Source: Chamaecrista fasciculata (Eukaryota > Streptophyta > Magnoliopsida > Fabales > Fabaceae). From it: a stretch of DNA of 64,000 bases. Below are positions 1-13,178 of the stretch, piece after piece (positions within the stretch are counted from its first letter, which is position 1; every line of letters begins with the position of its first letter). The stretch lies in contig QANZ01052941.1 of the NCBI GenBank assembly GCA_003254925.1, positions 58,534 to 122,533 on the forward strand, written 5' to 3'. Below the pieces are notes generated by a model. That model was not told the DNA's origin and ran no database searches. It saw nothing but the letters and a program-made list of their open reading frames with translations. A program made the translations under genes and the position numbers.

Positions 1-195
1 TTTTTTTCTAAATTATTATAATTAACTTTTTACTTTTAATTATTTTTAATATTTAATAAAATAATAATAATATATTTTTTAGTTAAATATTAGTTAATAT
101 TACATTTTTATTATTAAAAATAATTTCTATTCCTCTTATTTAAAAAAATTAACTATATAAATTCAAAAAATAAATTCAACCAAAATATTTAAAAA
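1..195. other. AT-rich intergenic, nothing recognised
   Basis: Very AT-rich sequence with no open frame or repeat structure I can support. It leads directly into the fold-back element that begins at 196. Confidence 0.5.
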
Positions 196-704
196 GGTTA
201 AAGGGTCATTTTGGTCCATTATGTTTCAAAATGTTCAAATTAGTCCTAAATGTTTGCAAAATGATTCATTTTGGTCCTAAATATTAGTAAAATGTTTCAT
301 TTTGATCCCAAACTATTGAATTTGGTCATATTTCTCTCGTCTTTCATTTCAAATTCAAAGAACTTGTTAAGAGGAACACGTAGCTCTGAATTTGTCCCAT
401 TCGAATTTGAAACGAGAGATATATGATCACCCTTGCTTGTTTGATCATGAAACGAGCGGTCAACTTTCAAGATCGATTTGACCTCGTTTGTTGACGGCCC
501 CAACCGGATATAGAAAGTACTCTTCGAGAACAATACATATAATAGTTCTAAATTCATCACATTTGAACTTGAAACAAGTCATATTCAATTGTATAGGACC
601 AAAATAAACATTTTACAAATATTTAGGACCAATTTGAACATTTTAAAACATAATGGACCAAAATGAACGTTAAGGCATACATTTAGGACCAAAATTTATT
701 TTAA
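196..704. repeat. Fold-back (palindromic) element, copy 1
   Basis: The left end begins GGTTAAAGGGTCATTTTGG. The right part (about 570-700) is its reverse complement in degraded form, with repeated GGACCAAAATGAAC-like blocks. The same family, in complete form, is at 56670-57199. The extreme right terminus is eroded here, so a target-site duplication cannot be read. The open frame on the minus strand inside it (297-560) is a by-product of the palindrome and not a gene. Confidence 0.6.
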
Positions 705-925
705 ATAAAGATTCATCACTATTTTGGAACAACTCGGTATGTTTTCAATTTTTGTTTTCTCTATTAGGGACTGATGTGTTAACTCAGTAAAAATTAAATG
801 GCTCAAAAGTCAAATTTTTTTAAGCGGCTGATTCGTTCAGTCAATACAGAATGAAGGACCAAAAAGTAAGTTTTATCATAGAAAATGATTTGGGCAATAT
901 ACGATAATAGTAATTATAGTATGTA

Positions 926-1185
926 TAGTTTTATCATAGATCCCAAAAAATTTTCAAAAAATTACAAATAGGCTCTTGGATACATATTGTCTAAGCACTA
1001 AAATGAAAACTTTAAAAAAATTTTGGGGTAAATATGTAATTTTAGCAAAATTTGTTATGGTTAAAATTACAAAATAGTTCCAAAGGGTACCAAAGTGTTA
1101 ATGGAGGATACCACAGGGTACCAAAATGAAATAGGGTCAAACCAAAATGGTACCAAAGTATAATTTATCATATTTTTTAATATAA
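926..1185. repeat. Half copy of the GGGTAAATTACAC MITE family
   Basis: This matches the right half of the 431-bp MITE at 18374-18804: it has the 'aaagggtaccaaagtgttaa' block, the 'accacagggtaccaaa' block and a decayed end. The left half is missing. From 1186 to 2458 the sequence is AT-rich; 1890-2110 has a GGCATTTGGTA start that resembles a MITE end but has no partner I can see. Confidence 0.5.
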
Positions 1186-2458
1186 CAAAGGTCAAATATA
1201 GTTTGTGATTGGTCTTTATTAAGTCAAAATCGAGAGTTTAAATAAATTCAATAAGAGTTATAATATTGGAGCGTAAACTTGAGTTTACTTCAATACAGAA
1301 AATGAAATTTTGACTATATATCCATCACTTTAATTGATTTAAAGGCATTAAAATATATTCATTCTATTTTTTTTCATTTGTCATTATATATATACAAGTA
1401 AAATAATTAATAGCATAAAATATTATTTATAAGTATAAAATTATTCAAGATTTATCATATTTCAACATAATATCTCATCAAACATTAAACAATTTGCTTT
1501 AAAATATTTTTTTATAGATATTCAACTTTTTTTTTTCTTAGAGAAATAAAGTCTCATTACAAGATCATAAAATTGTAAGATTGATGAGATGTAAAATCGT
1601 ATATAAAATCAAGATTTAAATGAGATCCAAGTGAATTTGAATTTCACTTAAGATCGACATCGATTTGTTAAAATAAGATCATATACTTATAAGATTTTAA
1701 ACTTTAAGTTGAGATTTTAATAATTATAATCTTCACTAAATAAAGTTTCTTAAGAGTTACTTATTATACTCTTCGGCCAAAAAGAGTTACTCATTATACT
1801 CTAATAAAAGAAAAAAGGAAAATTGAAAGACCCAATCATGTGTTAAGAATTTGACTTCTTGACTTTATTTCCAAAAGAAATTGAAAAGAAGAGGGAGGGC
1901 ATTTGGTACACGGATTATTTTTTCATTCTCAGGAATTATATTGCTGAGAATGTGATTGCCAAGAATATGATTCCTATCAATATAAAAATATCTGTGTGGA
2001 TGAATTAAAACAGTCATGGGATTATTTTGCAATATTCCTATGAATATTATAATCTTGTGTTTGGTTCAACTTTGATAATCCTAGAAATATTTGATATTTT
2101 TCAAAATATGCCCTTGACTTTTTTTTTCTTAAATAATAACTTATCAAATGCAAAAATTCTCCAAAACAATTAATAAGAATACTTTGAGAAAATGTTCATT
2201 TATTTTTACATCATTAATGATTTATCAAGAAAATATGATTTCAAAACATAATGTCATAATTCTTAAAATTAAAAAAGTCTAAAAAAATTATCGCTCAAAA
2301 TATAACTATAATTCTTGGACCCACTTCGACGATCTCTATGTTTTGAAAGAATTAATTTCTGACTCTCGATGAGGGATACTGGTTGGTTCTTACCAAAAAA
2401 GAGAAACATCTCCTTGAAGCAGAGGTATGTTGAAGTGACAAATGCGGCAAAATCCTTC

Positions 2459-5400
2459 TCATTGAGATCCAGACCCTTGCTTGGTATTTGAAGTCAGTGC
2501 CTTGATGCAGAGTTTAGGCTTTGTACTAACAAGGTTTATGGGGAGAACAGAGACAGCAACAATTATAGACCCACTGGGTAATCCAGAAAGGGGAAGCCAC
2601 TCAACAAGAACAGAAAGCTGCAAGATCAGTGTTTATGCTCAGAGATCATGCATGAATGTGAATACTGAGTGTTGATAGCCAGCCATAAAATGTTAAGAGC
2701 CACTGATTAGTCTATATTACCTCAGGACACTTGAGATCCACTACTGAATCTTCTACAACAAGCTTGACTGCAGATGCCACTACACTAAAACATTTATTGC
2801 GGTCCAACAAACTATATGCACTGGAACTGTTTGCATTTCCTTTCAGAAATTTTGAATCTTCAATTCCTCGCCGGTTGTACCCAACTGCAAACTGCAAGGT
2901 CAAATAAGATTTACTACTTGTGCAAATAATATTAACATGGCATCAAACATGTGGCATTGTCCACCCATTGGGAATTAACTCCAAAGTCTACATTATGACA
3001 AAATCCCATTTTTTCATATTGCATCATCGAGGTCAGAATATTGAGACTTGTAAATTATTTAGAAGTCATTGGCAGATGAACACTCAGTAGACATTCTAGG
3101 AGTAGCATCTTAAAATTGAAATAAATTCTAAAGTTGGGGCATGTAGCAAGATAGTAAAGAATGACAAATAGAAAAACTGATAATAAATGTCATTGGTTTT
3201 CCAGTTCCCTTGGTGGCAAAACCAGAAGCAGATGACAAGATGGCATTATCAAATAGTACTCAAGAGTTGAAATCACAGATAGTCACAAGAACACAAAGGA
3301 CAGGCTGACTGGTTGATAAAATGTACCTTCAGAGGCCGCCCAAGTTGGTTCTGTTTATCAGCCACAAATTTTTTAACAAGGGCTGATACCACTTCTTGAA
3401 GTTCTTTTTCATTCAAACTACAGGTAACTTGGATAGGGAAAATGCGATGGCACCAACTGCAGCAAGAAAGTATGCCTTTGAACACCAGCAAAAAAAGGTA
3501 CTGAAATAACTGATTGAAGAGATTTTCTTGTTTACAGTAGCAATTCCATTTCTAAACATTGCAGCCAGCATGTTATAATCTCAGTTTCTGGTCACTTGGT
3601 AAAAGCTGATTTATGATTATGTAATTTGTTTTCTTATCGTTTCCCAGGTAAATATCAGCTGAAGATTTCTGACCGTATTTGACATAACTTTTTTAGGGTG
3701 ATATGTATTTTGTCTATGACAATCAAATCATCTTATGTGTCATTTTTTTTCATCTGATGAAAAAAGAATTTATTGGTGAGACTAGAGGAAACACAAAATA
3801 GTTACAAGAATACAGGACAAGATTGGTCTTCAAGAAACAAATAAAAAAATAACTTGATAAATCCTTCATGACCCTTAAAAGATCTATGATAAGATAACAA
3901 TTTAAATTTAAGTATTAATTAGATTAGGACTATCTAATATCTTAGTTACCTCCATGTGTATATATGTATGACCCAATTCAGTGACTAAAACAACTCAGTT
4001 CATTCTATCAAAGCCTAGTTCCTCACGGGCTCCTTTGTAAATCCTTTTTCTTCTTCTCGCACCCTATGCACACCCAACTCTCATGAGTGTCTTGGTTCTT
4101 CCAGTAGTGGCGTCACGATTCCTCTCGAACTCCAACTCCAACATTGCTTGACCTCGATCTTTGTTCAACGTCACAATTCTCCTCTGCTTCTAGTTCCAAC
4201 GTCGACATATTATTCTCGAGTCGCTCTTATGATATCTCTATGGCACTGCTAGGTCGTCATCTCTAGAGAACTCTAATTATCGATTCACACGATCTCGTAT
4301 GGGCCTCAATTCTTATCCCAAGATTACTAGATTCACAGCCTTCTCCAAGTGATCGACGTTGAATTCTTTGCCTTCACAAACCACATCTTTCATCAGCCAA
4401 CACCTTCGATTCATCTCCTTTCCGCCATCGAGCTAACATTCCAACACTGTCTTGCATACTCATTGGTCAATGAACCATCTCAATACTTTCCCTCTAAATC
4501 CTCATATGGATTGCTGATGACCACTTGTCGCAAGTACAATGGCAGCAATTATCTTCAATGGTCTTTGGCTATGAAAATTTATGTTGTTGGCAAAGACAAG
4601 GCTGAATTTCTCACAGGCTATGTTGTGGCACCTAAAGACCCCAAATACCATGTGAGTGGCTGACAAAAATATTGTTATGGCTCGGTTCATGGTAATCAAG
4701 ATCGAGACCTTGATAATCAAAAATATTTTTTATGTGGGATCGTAGGATCACACAATCTTGGTAAGCTGATTTTTTTAAAAAAAAGAAGAGTCAAAACGCT
4801 GCATATTGTCTTTTTTTTTTTTATTAAATATAAAACGTAGAATGCTGCATTACATAATTAGAGGAGCAAAGGCAATTTAGAAGAGGAATTAGGTCAAGAG
4901 TTGAGAGCATTTAAGGGATTGAAAGTTTGAAACTCTAGGGAAATTGAGGGAGAGCGTTGTTTGAACTTTATAGAATAAGAAGCATCGTCCTATGTCATTC
5001 ACAGCGTCAACATCCTCCGTCAGCATCGCTACATCATTTCCGATCATGGTTGTGTCCGTCGTTATCTCATTGAGGTATGTAGAGATGGTTATTTTCATTT
5101 CGTTGTGTGTAGCTGTGTGCGTCTTATTGTGCATTCCTCTTCATTTGGAATGTAGGGATGGTTATTTACCTATTCCCATTTGGTTGTGTGTGGCTGATGT
5201 TGTAAGCTGTTAGTTTTTTTTCCCGAATAGTACATGTTGTTAGTTCTCAATTGAGGTCTAATAGCATATTGTTGAATCATGAATGAGCCTTGTTTGGAAT
5301 AATGAATATATATGTGTAATGTGTAGTCTATTAGAGAGATTATGACTCATGTGCAGTGTGCCCTTTTTATGAGTCCTTGCATAAAGTTTTCATTTTTCAA

Positions 5401-8400
5401 TGTTCGTACTTCTTAGTAAATATAGAAATGATCTTTCTTGCCTAACTTAACTTGTATTGGCTGGTTGGGAAATTCATGCAATAAGATTACTTAATTGTTT
5501 TGTTCTAAATGTTGCTTTTGTTCTTTTTTCTCATTGCTAAATTGCATCATCCATTGAAATGGATCTTTAAGAGTATGTCATTCCAACTTCTAGGAGTAAA
5601 AATGTACCAGGATAAAGTGTTACTCAAAGTAAAAGTGGGAGTGTGAGTATTACTAGTGAAGCTACTGAGTCACAAAACAAAAAAAAGATAGAATGCACCA
5701 CGTAGTAGACTTGATGTGGGTTGGAGCCATGGGTTTGTAGTTGAAGGAGATAGTAGGAACGTGAAGTGCAAGTATTGTGGCAAGGCATACACTGAGGATA
5801 TTTTTCGCTTTATAATTATTTGGCTGGCACAAGAGAGGATGTTGAGGTATGTGTTTTTGTCCTTGATGATGAGAAGAGACAAATGTCGACAAATTTGGTG
5901 TAAAATATCCGCAAAGAAATCATCTGAGGGAAATACAGAAAGTATTGAAGAAAATCCCTAGGTAATCAATCAACCCCGTTCTTTCAAGAAACAAGTAGTT
6001 CCTTGTGGAGCTACACAAGCTACTTAAATCATTTGTTGAAGCGAGATTTGAGAGAGGAGGCAAGTAGACAAATTGCCGAGTTATGTACACAAGTGTCATA
6101 CCTTTTAATTGTGTGAAGAATGCTGATTTTAAAAAAAATGAGTAACTTGATTGCATAACATGGCCCGGAATTCAAGTCTCCTAGTTTCCATGACATAAGA
6201 GAAAAGTTCTTGAAGCAAGACGTAGAAGATACCAAAGTTTTGATTGAAGAAAATAGAGCATATTGGTAGAAAAAAGGATGCTCTAATATGTCCGATGGGT
6301 GGACCGATAAAAAGAGGTCTATAGTAAACTTTTTGGTGAATAGCGCAATGGCAACAATGATCTTATCATCCAAAGATGTTTCTGATGCTTCAAAAACTAC
6401 TGACAAAGTTTTTGAGATGTTGGATGATATAGTTGAAGAAGTTGAAGAGGAGAATGTTGTGCAAGTTATTACTGATAATGCTGCAAACTATAAAGCAACT
6501 AGAAAATGTTAATGGAGAAAAGAAAGAGGCTCTTTTGAACCCCTTGTGCAGTACATTGTATCGATTTGATGCTAGAAGATTTTGAGAAAAAATTAGCTTT
6601 ACAGAAATCAACAATCAATAAGAGAAGGAAGATTACAACTTTCATATATTTAAGGACGATGTTGATCATTACGTTAAAGAACTTTACTAAGGGAAAGGAT
6701 TTAATGAGACCGAGAGTAACTCGATCTGCCACATCATATCTTACTTTGGATTGTCTTTTGATAATAAGACATCACTCATATCTCTGTTTCCTTCACCACA
6801 ATGGAAAACTAGTCGATTTGCATCCACTCAAGATGGCAAAAAAGTTGAACAAGTTGTATTGAATAGGTTTTAGAAAAATGTTATCTTGTGTTTGAAGGCG
6901 GCTTATCCATTGATTAAAGTGCTACGGATGGTTGATGGTGATGAAAAACTAGTTGTGGGCTTAATTTATGAGGAAATGGGTCAAGTAAAAGAGAAGATTC
7001 AAGCTAACTTTAAAAATGTGAAGAGGTGTTCCAAATTTCTAATTCCAATTTGAAATTCTTTGTCCCCATGTTTATATGCTTAACTTGATTACATATATAT
7101 TTATTATTTCATCTTCAGTTATGAGCATGTTTGGGAAATTATTGATGAGAGATGGGCAAATCAACTTCATCAATCTTTACACGTTGCAGCTTATTATTTG
7201 CGATCTTGAGTGGATAAATAGACTAGCTTTCCATTATGGTGAAGAAAACATAGTCATGTGTGATGTTTTATTGTCAAAAAGACAACCCAAAGTAAGATAT
7301 GATATGGAAAATCGAGTTACTCTCGGCCTAATTAAATTCTTTCCCTTGGTAAAGTGCTTCAACATAGTGATCAACATCGTCCTTGAATATATAAAGTTGT
7401 AATCTTCCTTCCCTTCTCAATTGTTGATTTGTGTAGAGATAACTTTTTTTCAAAATCTTCTAACATCAAATTGATATAGTGTGTTGCACAAGGGGTCCAA
7501 AACAACCTCAATCTTTTCTCTAATAATATTTGCCTAGCTGCTTTATAGTTTGCAGCATAATCAGTAATAACTTGAACAGCATTCTTCTCTTCAACTTCTT
7601 CAACTATAGCATCCAACATCTCCAAAACTTTGTCAGTAGTTTTTGAAACATCAGACACTAAAAACACAGTTGCAATTGGGCTATTCACCAAAAAGTTAAC
7701 AATAGACCTTCTCTTTTTATCAGTCCACCCATCAAACATAATAGAGCATCCTTATTTCTTCCAATATGCTCTAAGTTCTTCAGGCAAAACTTTGGTATTC
7801 TACTTCTTGCTTCAAGAACTTTTCTCTTATGTCATGGAAACTAGCTTGAATCTTGGGCCATGTTGTGCAATCAAGTTACACATTTTTTCAAACTCAGGAT
7901 TATTCACACAATTAAAAGGTATGACGCATGTGTAGATAAACCGGGCAATTTGTCTACTTGCCTCCTCTCTAAAATCTCGCTTCAACAAATGATTTATAGT
8001 AATTTGTGTAGCTCCACTAGCAACTACTTGTCTTTTGAAAGAAGAAAGTCTTAACTATGTTTGGGGTTGATTACCTAGGGGATGTACATCAATACTTTTT
8101 GTATTTCCCTCATATGATTTCCCTACCGATCTTTTTCACCAAATTTGTCAACATTTGTCTCTTCACATCATCAAGGAAAAAAACACATACCTCAACATTC
8201 TGTCCTGTGCCAGCCAAATGGTTTTTAAAGTGAAAATACCCTCATTGTATGTCTTGCCACAATACTTGCACTTCACTTTCTTACTATTTCCTTCAACTAC
8301 AAACCCATGGCTCCAACCCACATCAAGTCTACTACCTAGAGCATTCTTTTTTTTTTTTTGTGACTCAGTACCTCCACTAGTAATACTCACACTCTCACTT

Positions 8401-11400
8401 TTACTCTAAGTTACACTTTATCTCAGAGGATTTCCACACCCAAAAGTCGGAATTATAGACTTTTAAAGATCCATTTCAATGGATGATGCAATTTAGCTAT
8501 AAAAATAAATAAATAAAACAAAAGCAACATCCAAAATAAAACAACCATTTAATCTTGTTCCATGAATTTTCCAACCAGCCACATACAAGTTAGGCAAGAA
8601 AGATAATCTCTATATTCGCTAAGAAGCAAGAACATTGAAAAATAAAAACATTAGGCGAGGACTCATAAAAAAATGCACATTGCACATGAGTCATAATCAC
8701 ATAATCTCTCTAATAGACTACACATTACACATATATGTTCATTGTGCAAAACAAGACTCGTTCATGATTCAACAGTATATTATTAGAAATTAGAACTCAA
8801 CTAAGAACTAACAACATGTACTATTAAAAAAAAACACCTAACAACTTACAGCCTCAGCCACGCACAACCAAATGAAAATAAATAACCATTAACCATCCCT
8901 ACATACCAAATGAAGAGAAATGCACAGTAAGAAGCATAACGAAGCAGACAACCACACAACCAAATGAAAATAATCATCCCTACATACCTCAACGAGATAA
9001 TGATGCACACAGCCACGACTGGAAACGATGTAGCGACTAATGACGCTAGCAGAGGACGTTGACGCTGTGAATGACAAAGGACAATGCTTCTTCTCCTTCG
9101 AAGTTCGAAGTATGCTCTTCCTCGATTGCCCTAGGGTTTTAAACTTTCAATCCCAAAGTCCCTCAAATGCTCTCAACTCTCGACCTAAGATGCCATATTG
9201 AAAATTGTATATGATTTACTGATTTGGGCCATACATATATACACATTGAGATAACGAATTATCCCAATCTTGGGACTTGGAAATCTAATAGATACTAGAT
9301 AAGATATTAGATAATCCTAGTCTAATTAAAACTTAAATTTAAACATTAAATTTCATTTTTAATCTTATTTTCTATTTCAATATGGAGGATCTCTTGTCAT
9401 TTATTCTTGTAATAACCTTATTATAATTTTTCTTTTCTCATCTATATATTCTTTTGCATCTAAAAAATATACAAGTCTAAAACTACTTGCCCATTGGCTA
9501 ATGGCTAGATTTGATTTAAACTGAAAATAAATAATATAAAGCTAAGCACTAGAGAACAGACAAGGGACAAGCACCCCAGGAGCTGGGCAACTTAGTCCAG
9601 GAGCTTGCCTCCAGAATAACAGGTCAAAGGCAAAGTCACTTTGCCTAGACCAGATTGAGATACTTAGCCTCCATCTTCATTGGCACATTTTTGACAACGA
9701 TAACTCATCAAGCTCATTTGATAACAGACCATTTTTCTTTCACAAGTTAATTTGCATACTCCTAGAAAATAAGGTTCAGTAAAGGAGATGCAACCCAAGC
9801 TAGGGTCATCTCCATACCAGATCAACAAGTATGAAAATTTCTGACTAAAAGAGTTTAAATGAGCCAATTTACTTACACTGGTGAACTAATACTACCAGAT
9901 TCCAAAGACTGAATGATATTTGCCACAATACCAACAGTATCTGGTGAAGCATTCCGGGGAAAGGTGAAAAGAAGCAACCCACTCCTTGTCAGCTTAACCA
10001 GAGAAAAATCAGAAAGTCTGCCAATATTTGTCTCTGCTTTTGTAGGACTTAAGTGAGTTCCTTCTGTATGCTTACCTGCCATCACTGAGGCAAGATTGTT
10101 CAATAAAACCTAAAACCCGACCATCACTCTAACCTCCCATAAGAAAACAAACCAAGTACAAAAATAAGTACCTTCTACAGAGTTAACAGCAGAGTTAGTT
10201 TCCTCTACGTCCAAACAATCTGTGCCAATATCTTCTGTGCATGTCCTCCTTCTCTTAGAAGTACTAAATTTCTCAGGGTTTTCCAAACCATCATAACCTC
10301 CACTTTTAAAGGGTTCAACATACTGTCCAAAAATTTACATTCCCAAGGGTATTAGAAAACAAGTGAAAGAAAAAAGTAAACATACAACTAAAATAATTTA
10401 CTGGTAAGTTTTCTTGGGTTGTATAAAACAATACAGCCAGAGTGATTTAAATAGGGAAGAATTCAGAGATATGGGGAGAGAAAATGTTCTAGGGAGCACC
10501 CAAAGTGAAATCCTAAATGCATCAAGCCAATATCAACTTTAATAAAATAGATAGACAAAAAAAATCTTAGGGAGGTGATTTTTTTTTTTCGGCCAGAGTT
10601 AGGGAGGTGATTAGTCCTGGCCAGAGTTCAAGAATACCTAGAACAGTAATACCAAAAGCAAAGGGATTATATAAAAGTGAAGCAGAATTGGGGATAAAGG
10701 AAAGTGATGAGACCCAAGACCTTGAGGAGCCCTCCCTCAAAAGCTAGTTGTTGAAAGGGGAGAACCAAAAACACTTAAGTACTCAACCAAGCATCCTATA
10801 CTATTCTATGTGGGAGTTAGGCTTCCCATACGACCAAAGTTCCTATAAGAAAGTAATATTTGAACATAAATAAGATATATAAAAAATTATCTTTTACAAA
10901 AAATAATTTGACAAAAGACGTATATAACTATCCTCACTGGAGATCTGAAACTATAGTCAGATTGTAATGTAAAACAAGATAACTTTCAAACAGAGACTAA
11001 GTTGATTATATTATTGAGAATATACTCTAACTGGAAGTCTATATCCTATGAGAAAAAATAGTTAGAATCCAAGTAATGAAATGTAATGAAAGCCATATCA
11101 AAATCTCTGTACCTTGTCATGATACAAATACTGGACTACATAGACATAAAGAAGCTTAAGATTCAGAATTAAACCTATACAAGTATATATCTGATGAAAG
11201 GGAAGTTTAAGGCCTGTGAACATACAATATATTAGTAGCATTAACGCTGTGAAGTATTGCTTACTAAAGGATTTGAACTTAGAAAGAGCCTAAGAACTAT
11301 GTATGAGTCTTTCAAGGAGACACTTATCCCTATTAATATTACTAGAACGTATATGAAAATGAAAATCACAACTTCCAAGAAAAGACAACAGTAGAATCCA

Positions 11401-13178
11401 TAGTCCAAATTCTTTTGATTGAAATTAAAGAAAGATGAACACCGTCTAAGAGAAGCAACAGGACTGTCAGTTGACTCCGTCCTGAAATATTTCTTCTGCA
11501 AGCATTCCCAAGACAATGAAGATAAAAATTATTTTAGGAAGAGATAAATATCCTCCCAAATCTTATGCAAAGTTGATTTCCCCCACATTAAAAAACAAAA
11601 CCAAAAACGGATAAAAGAGAAGAAGGAGAAGTGATCAGAAAATGTTATTGCCCCTGTATCATGCCAAGGACAGAGAACAGCGGAAAGCTCAAGATTAGTT
11701 TTTCTAGGTTTATCAAAGGAAACCATTAAATTAAAGGCTTGATAGGAGGTGGGGTGGTAAATCAGAGTAAGAGTGGGTTATAAACCAACAATATATGGTT
11801 TAAGCTCAAACTAGAGTCAGTAGGGGTGCTTAACAGTGTCCATGGAATTAGACTTTACGTTTGTGGGATACAGGGTAGACTCTATTCTAGAAAGAATCAA
11901 CTAGAATCAGCAAACAATAAAAAGAAAAATTATGAGCACAATCCTGATTGGCATCAATTTCCCAGACCCCAGCAGGAACCTCTGGCACCTCCTAGATGTA
12001 TGGTCTATTATTTTAATCCCAAATTATTATTTTGAAGAATGGCTCTTTCATATAAATATTTTCAAGTTAGTAAAATATGCAAATACATTTATTCCACTAA
12101 TTTATGGTTACGGGATTGATAAGAAATGAACAATAGGGGAAAAAATAGGAATTACCATATTTCTGTCCCGCAATTGAAACCAGTCAGAAGGACTTTCATT
12201 TCAAGACTTGAAATGTAATTAAGCTATATGCATTAATTTCTTTATAGTCGAATATGCCCACAATTACCACTTCATATTCAATAAACACAAGATAACAATG
12301 TGTCAATATCACTCGTAAACATATAACAGGGCTATATCTTTGAAGGATACCTTTTCAAGGATAGACATCACTTCCTTTGTAGCACTTTTCTCCCGCTCTG
12401 GAAAGAAAATACTGACAATTATTCTAACAATACAAGTTTAGATATGAAGCTAAACCCAAAACCATAGCTCAAAAGCAGTGAAGCACACATTACTCAGTTA
12501 TTTAGCATAGATTGTATACAAATCGCAGTATAGCACCAACAACCATTATCTACACAACCCATTTAGGAAAAGTAGGGGAAAGCCAAAAACACCAAACATA
12601 TCACACACCATAAAACGGAATGAATTAAAGCAAGCAATTCTTCTTTTCTTTTCCTCTTTTTTTCTTTTTTGTTTGTTTGGTGTATCCCATCCAATACGTG
12701 GATGGATAGACCAAAGTGAGTTTTTCCATACACACTGTCCAATCTAAACCCTAGACATCATGCTTAAGTTTAGGGAATCAAATTAACTACTAACAAGAGT
12801 GCTGGACTTTATTAGTTTTCTTGTTCTCTATTTTGTATTGAAGGAAAACAAGCCGTTTTAAGGTTCCTCAAATATGACGATTAATATGCATAATCTCTTT
12901 AAACAACAAAAAAGATTATAAACATACAGCATGTAATGTTGAAAATTGAGAAGAAGTAGAAGAAGAAGAGGGAAGTAGTAACTGATAGTACAAGTGACGA
13001 GGAAGCCGCAATGAGAGTATTGGAGAATGGAGGAGGGAGCAGTGTAGTCGAAGCGAGGGAGAGTGATCACAGCTGAGTGCTGCTCCCATGGAGTCATGCT
13101 CTTTTCTTCGATTTTGTGTATGGGGTTTGGGTCATCTTCTTCGTATTCCCTCGTGCCTGCTTCAGCCTCTTCAGCCAT
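2459..13178 (-). CDS. THUMP domain-containing protein (THUMPD1/Tan1-like), 7 exons
   Basis: Minus-strand gene assembled by eye from seven exons: 13178-12983, 12397-12351, 10322-10172, 10075-9877, 3456-3327, 2891-2721, 2617-2459 (stop at 2461-2459). Every intron is GT..AG, and the exons sum to 1053 nt, giving 350 residues. Exon 1 opens MAEEAEAG and carries MTPWEQHSAVITLPRFDY. The THUMP region is about residues 150-300 and includes SLVKLTRSGLLLFTFPR, WCHRIFPIQVTCSLNEKELQ and FAVGYNRRG. Known for the family: THUMPD1/Tan1 binds tRNA and is the adaptor that lets the acetyltransferase NAT10/Kre33 make N4-acetylcytidine at position 12 of serine and leucine tRNAs. The length fits plant homologues as I remember them. 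All splice phases join cleanly, so it is probably functional. The odd feature is intron 4 (9876-3457, 6420 bp), swollen by transposons. Family identity is from motif recall, not a search. Confidence 0.87.
3890..4663 (+). mobile_element. Copia LTR-end and gag relic
   Basis: A short Ty1/copia fossil. About 3890-4030 looks like the tail of an LTR followed by leader sequence. At 4500-4663 there is a gag-type N-terminal stretch with the family's KYNGSNYLQWS and FLTGYVVAPKDPKY signatures. No protease, integrase, reverse transcriptase or second full LTR is visible. It is heavily broken and old. A piece similar to 3890-3980 lies inverted at about 9225-9345, outside the right hAT arm, so this LTR piece was probably present before the inverted duplication formed. 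Confidence 0.6.
4873..7202 (+). mobile_element. hAT transposase gene copy, left arm of inverted repeat (pseudogene)
   Basis: A degenerate hAT-superfamily transposase gene reading rightward. In order: a leader with MSFTASTSS at 4992; a BED-type zinc-finger remnant around 5739-5860 (VKCKYCGKAYTEDIF); a DUF659-type region at 6288-6510 (MSDGWTDKKRSIVNFLVNSA, VITDNAANYKATR); a following stretch (DLMLEDFEKKL at about 6565); and, after a likely short intron (about 7034-7119), YEHVWEIIDERWANQL up to about 7200. The C-terminal hAT dimerisation domain is absent. The frame is broken by several stops and frameshifts (for example after GCAACTAGAAAATGT at 6510), so it cannot make transposase. It is probably an old, non-autonomous copy. 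Positions 4873-6838 pair with the right arm at 7203-9186; 6839-7202 is the unpaired loop. Confidence 0.78.
7203..9186 (-). mobile_element. hAT transposase gene copy, right arm of inverted repeat (pseudogene)
   Basis: A second copy of the same hAT gene on the minus strand. The leader MSFTASTSSAS starts at 9077. The BED-type zinc finger is at 8390-8163 (KVKCKYCGKTYNEGIFTLK). The DUF659-type region is at 7739-7371 (MFDGWTDKKRRSIVNFLVNS, VQVITDYAANYKAARQILLE, FWTPCATHYINLMLEDFEKK) and stays open over a longer stretch than in the left copy. The inner edge at about 7203 corresponds to about 6838 of the left copy, so this copy stops earlier and also lacks the dimerisation domain. By eye the arms are about 85-90% alike (not computed). 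That similarity could reflect two separate insertions or an old inverted duplication that has since diverged. Confidence 0.78.
10690..10865. repeat. LTR-like fragment in THUMP intron 3
   Basis: The stretch with 'gaggagccctccctcaaaag', 'acttaagtactcaacc' and 'tatgtgggagttagg' is GC-richer than its surroundings. It resembles, on the minus strand, the start of a plant copia-type LTR. No end repeats or target-site duplication are visible, so only the repeat character is supported. The rest of intron 3 (10323-12350) holds nothing else I recognise. Confidence 0.3.

Larger units (their letters stand above)
3457..9876 (-). other. Intron 4 of the THUMP gene, transposon-filled
   Basis: The donor is GTAAGT just after the Pro-Val codons of exon 4. 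The acceptor is TGCAG just before the Trp-Cys-His codons of exon 5. The intron is 6420 bp, against 85 bp to about 2 kb for the other introns of this gene. It contains a copia gag relic (about 3890-4663) and a large hAT inverted repeat (about 4873-9186). About 3460-3890 and 9350-9876 are unique-looking intron sequence. Confidence 0.8.

Noticed and set aside
297-560. 87-codon minus-strand frame
   Set aside because: Falls inside a fold-back element and its composition follows the palindrome.
9622-9651. Palindrome GGTC..AGGCAAAGT/ACTTTGCCT..GACC in THUMP intron 4
   Set aside because: The arms meet with about one base between them, so it is a poor hairpin, and no repeat or regulatory family could be tied to it.
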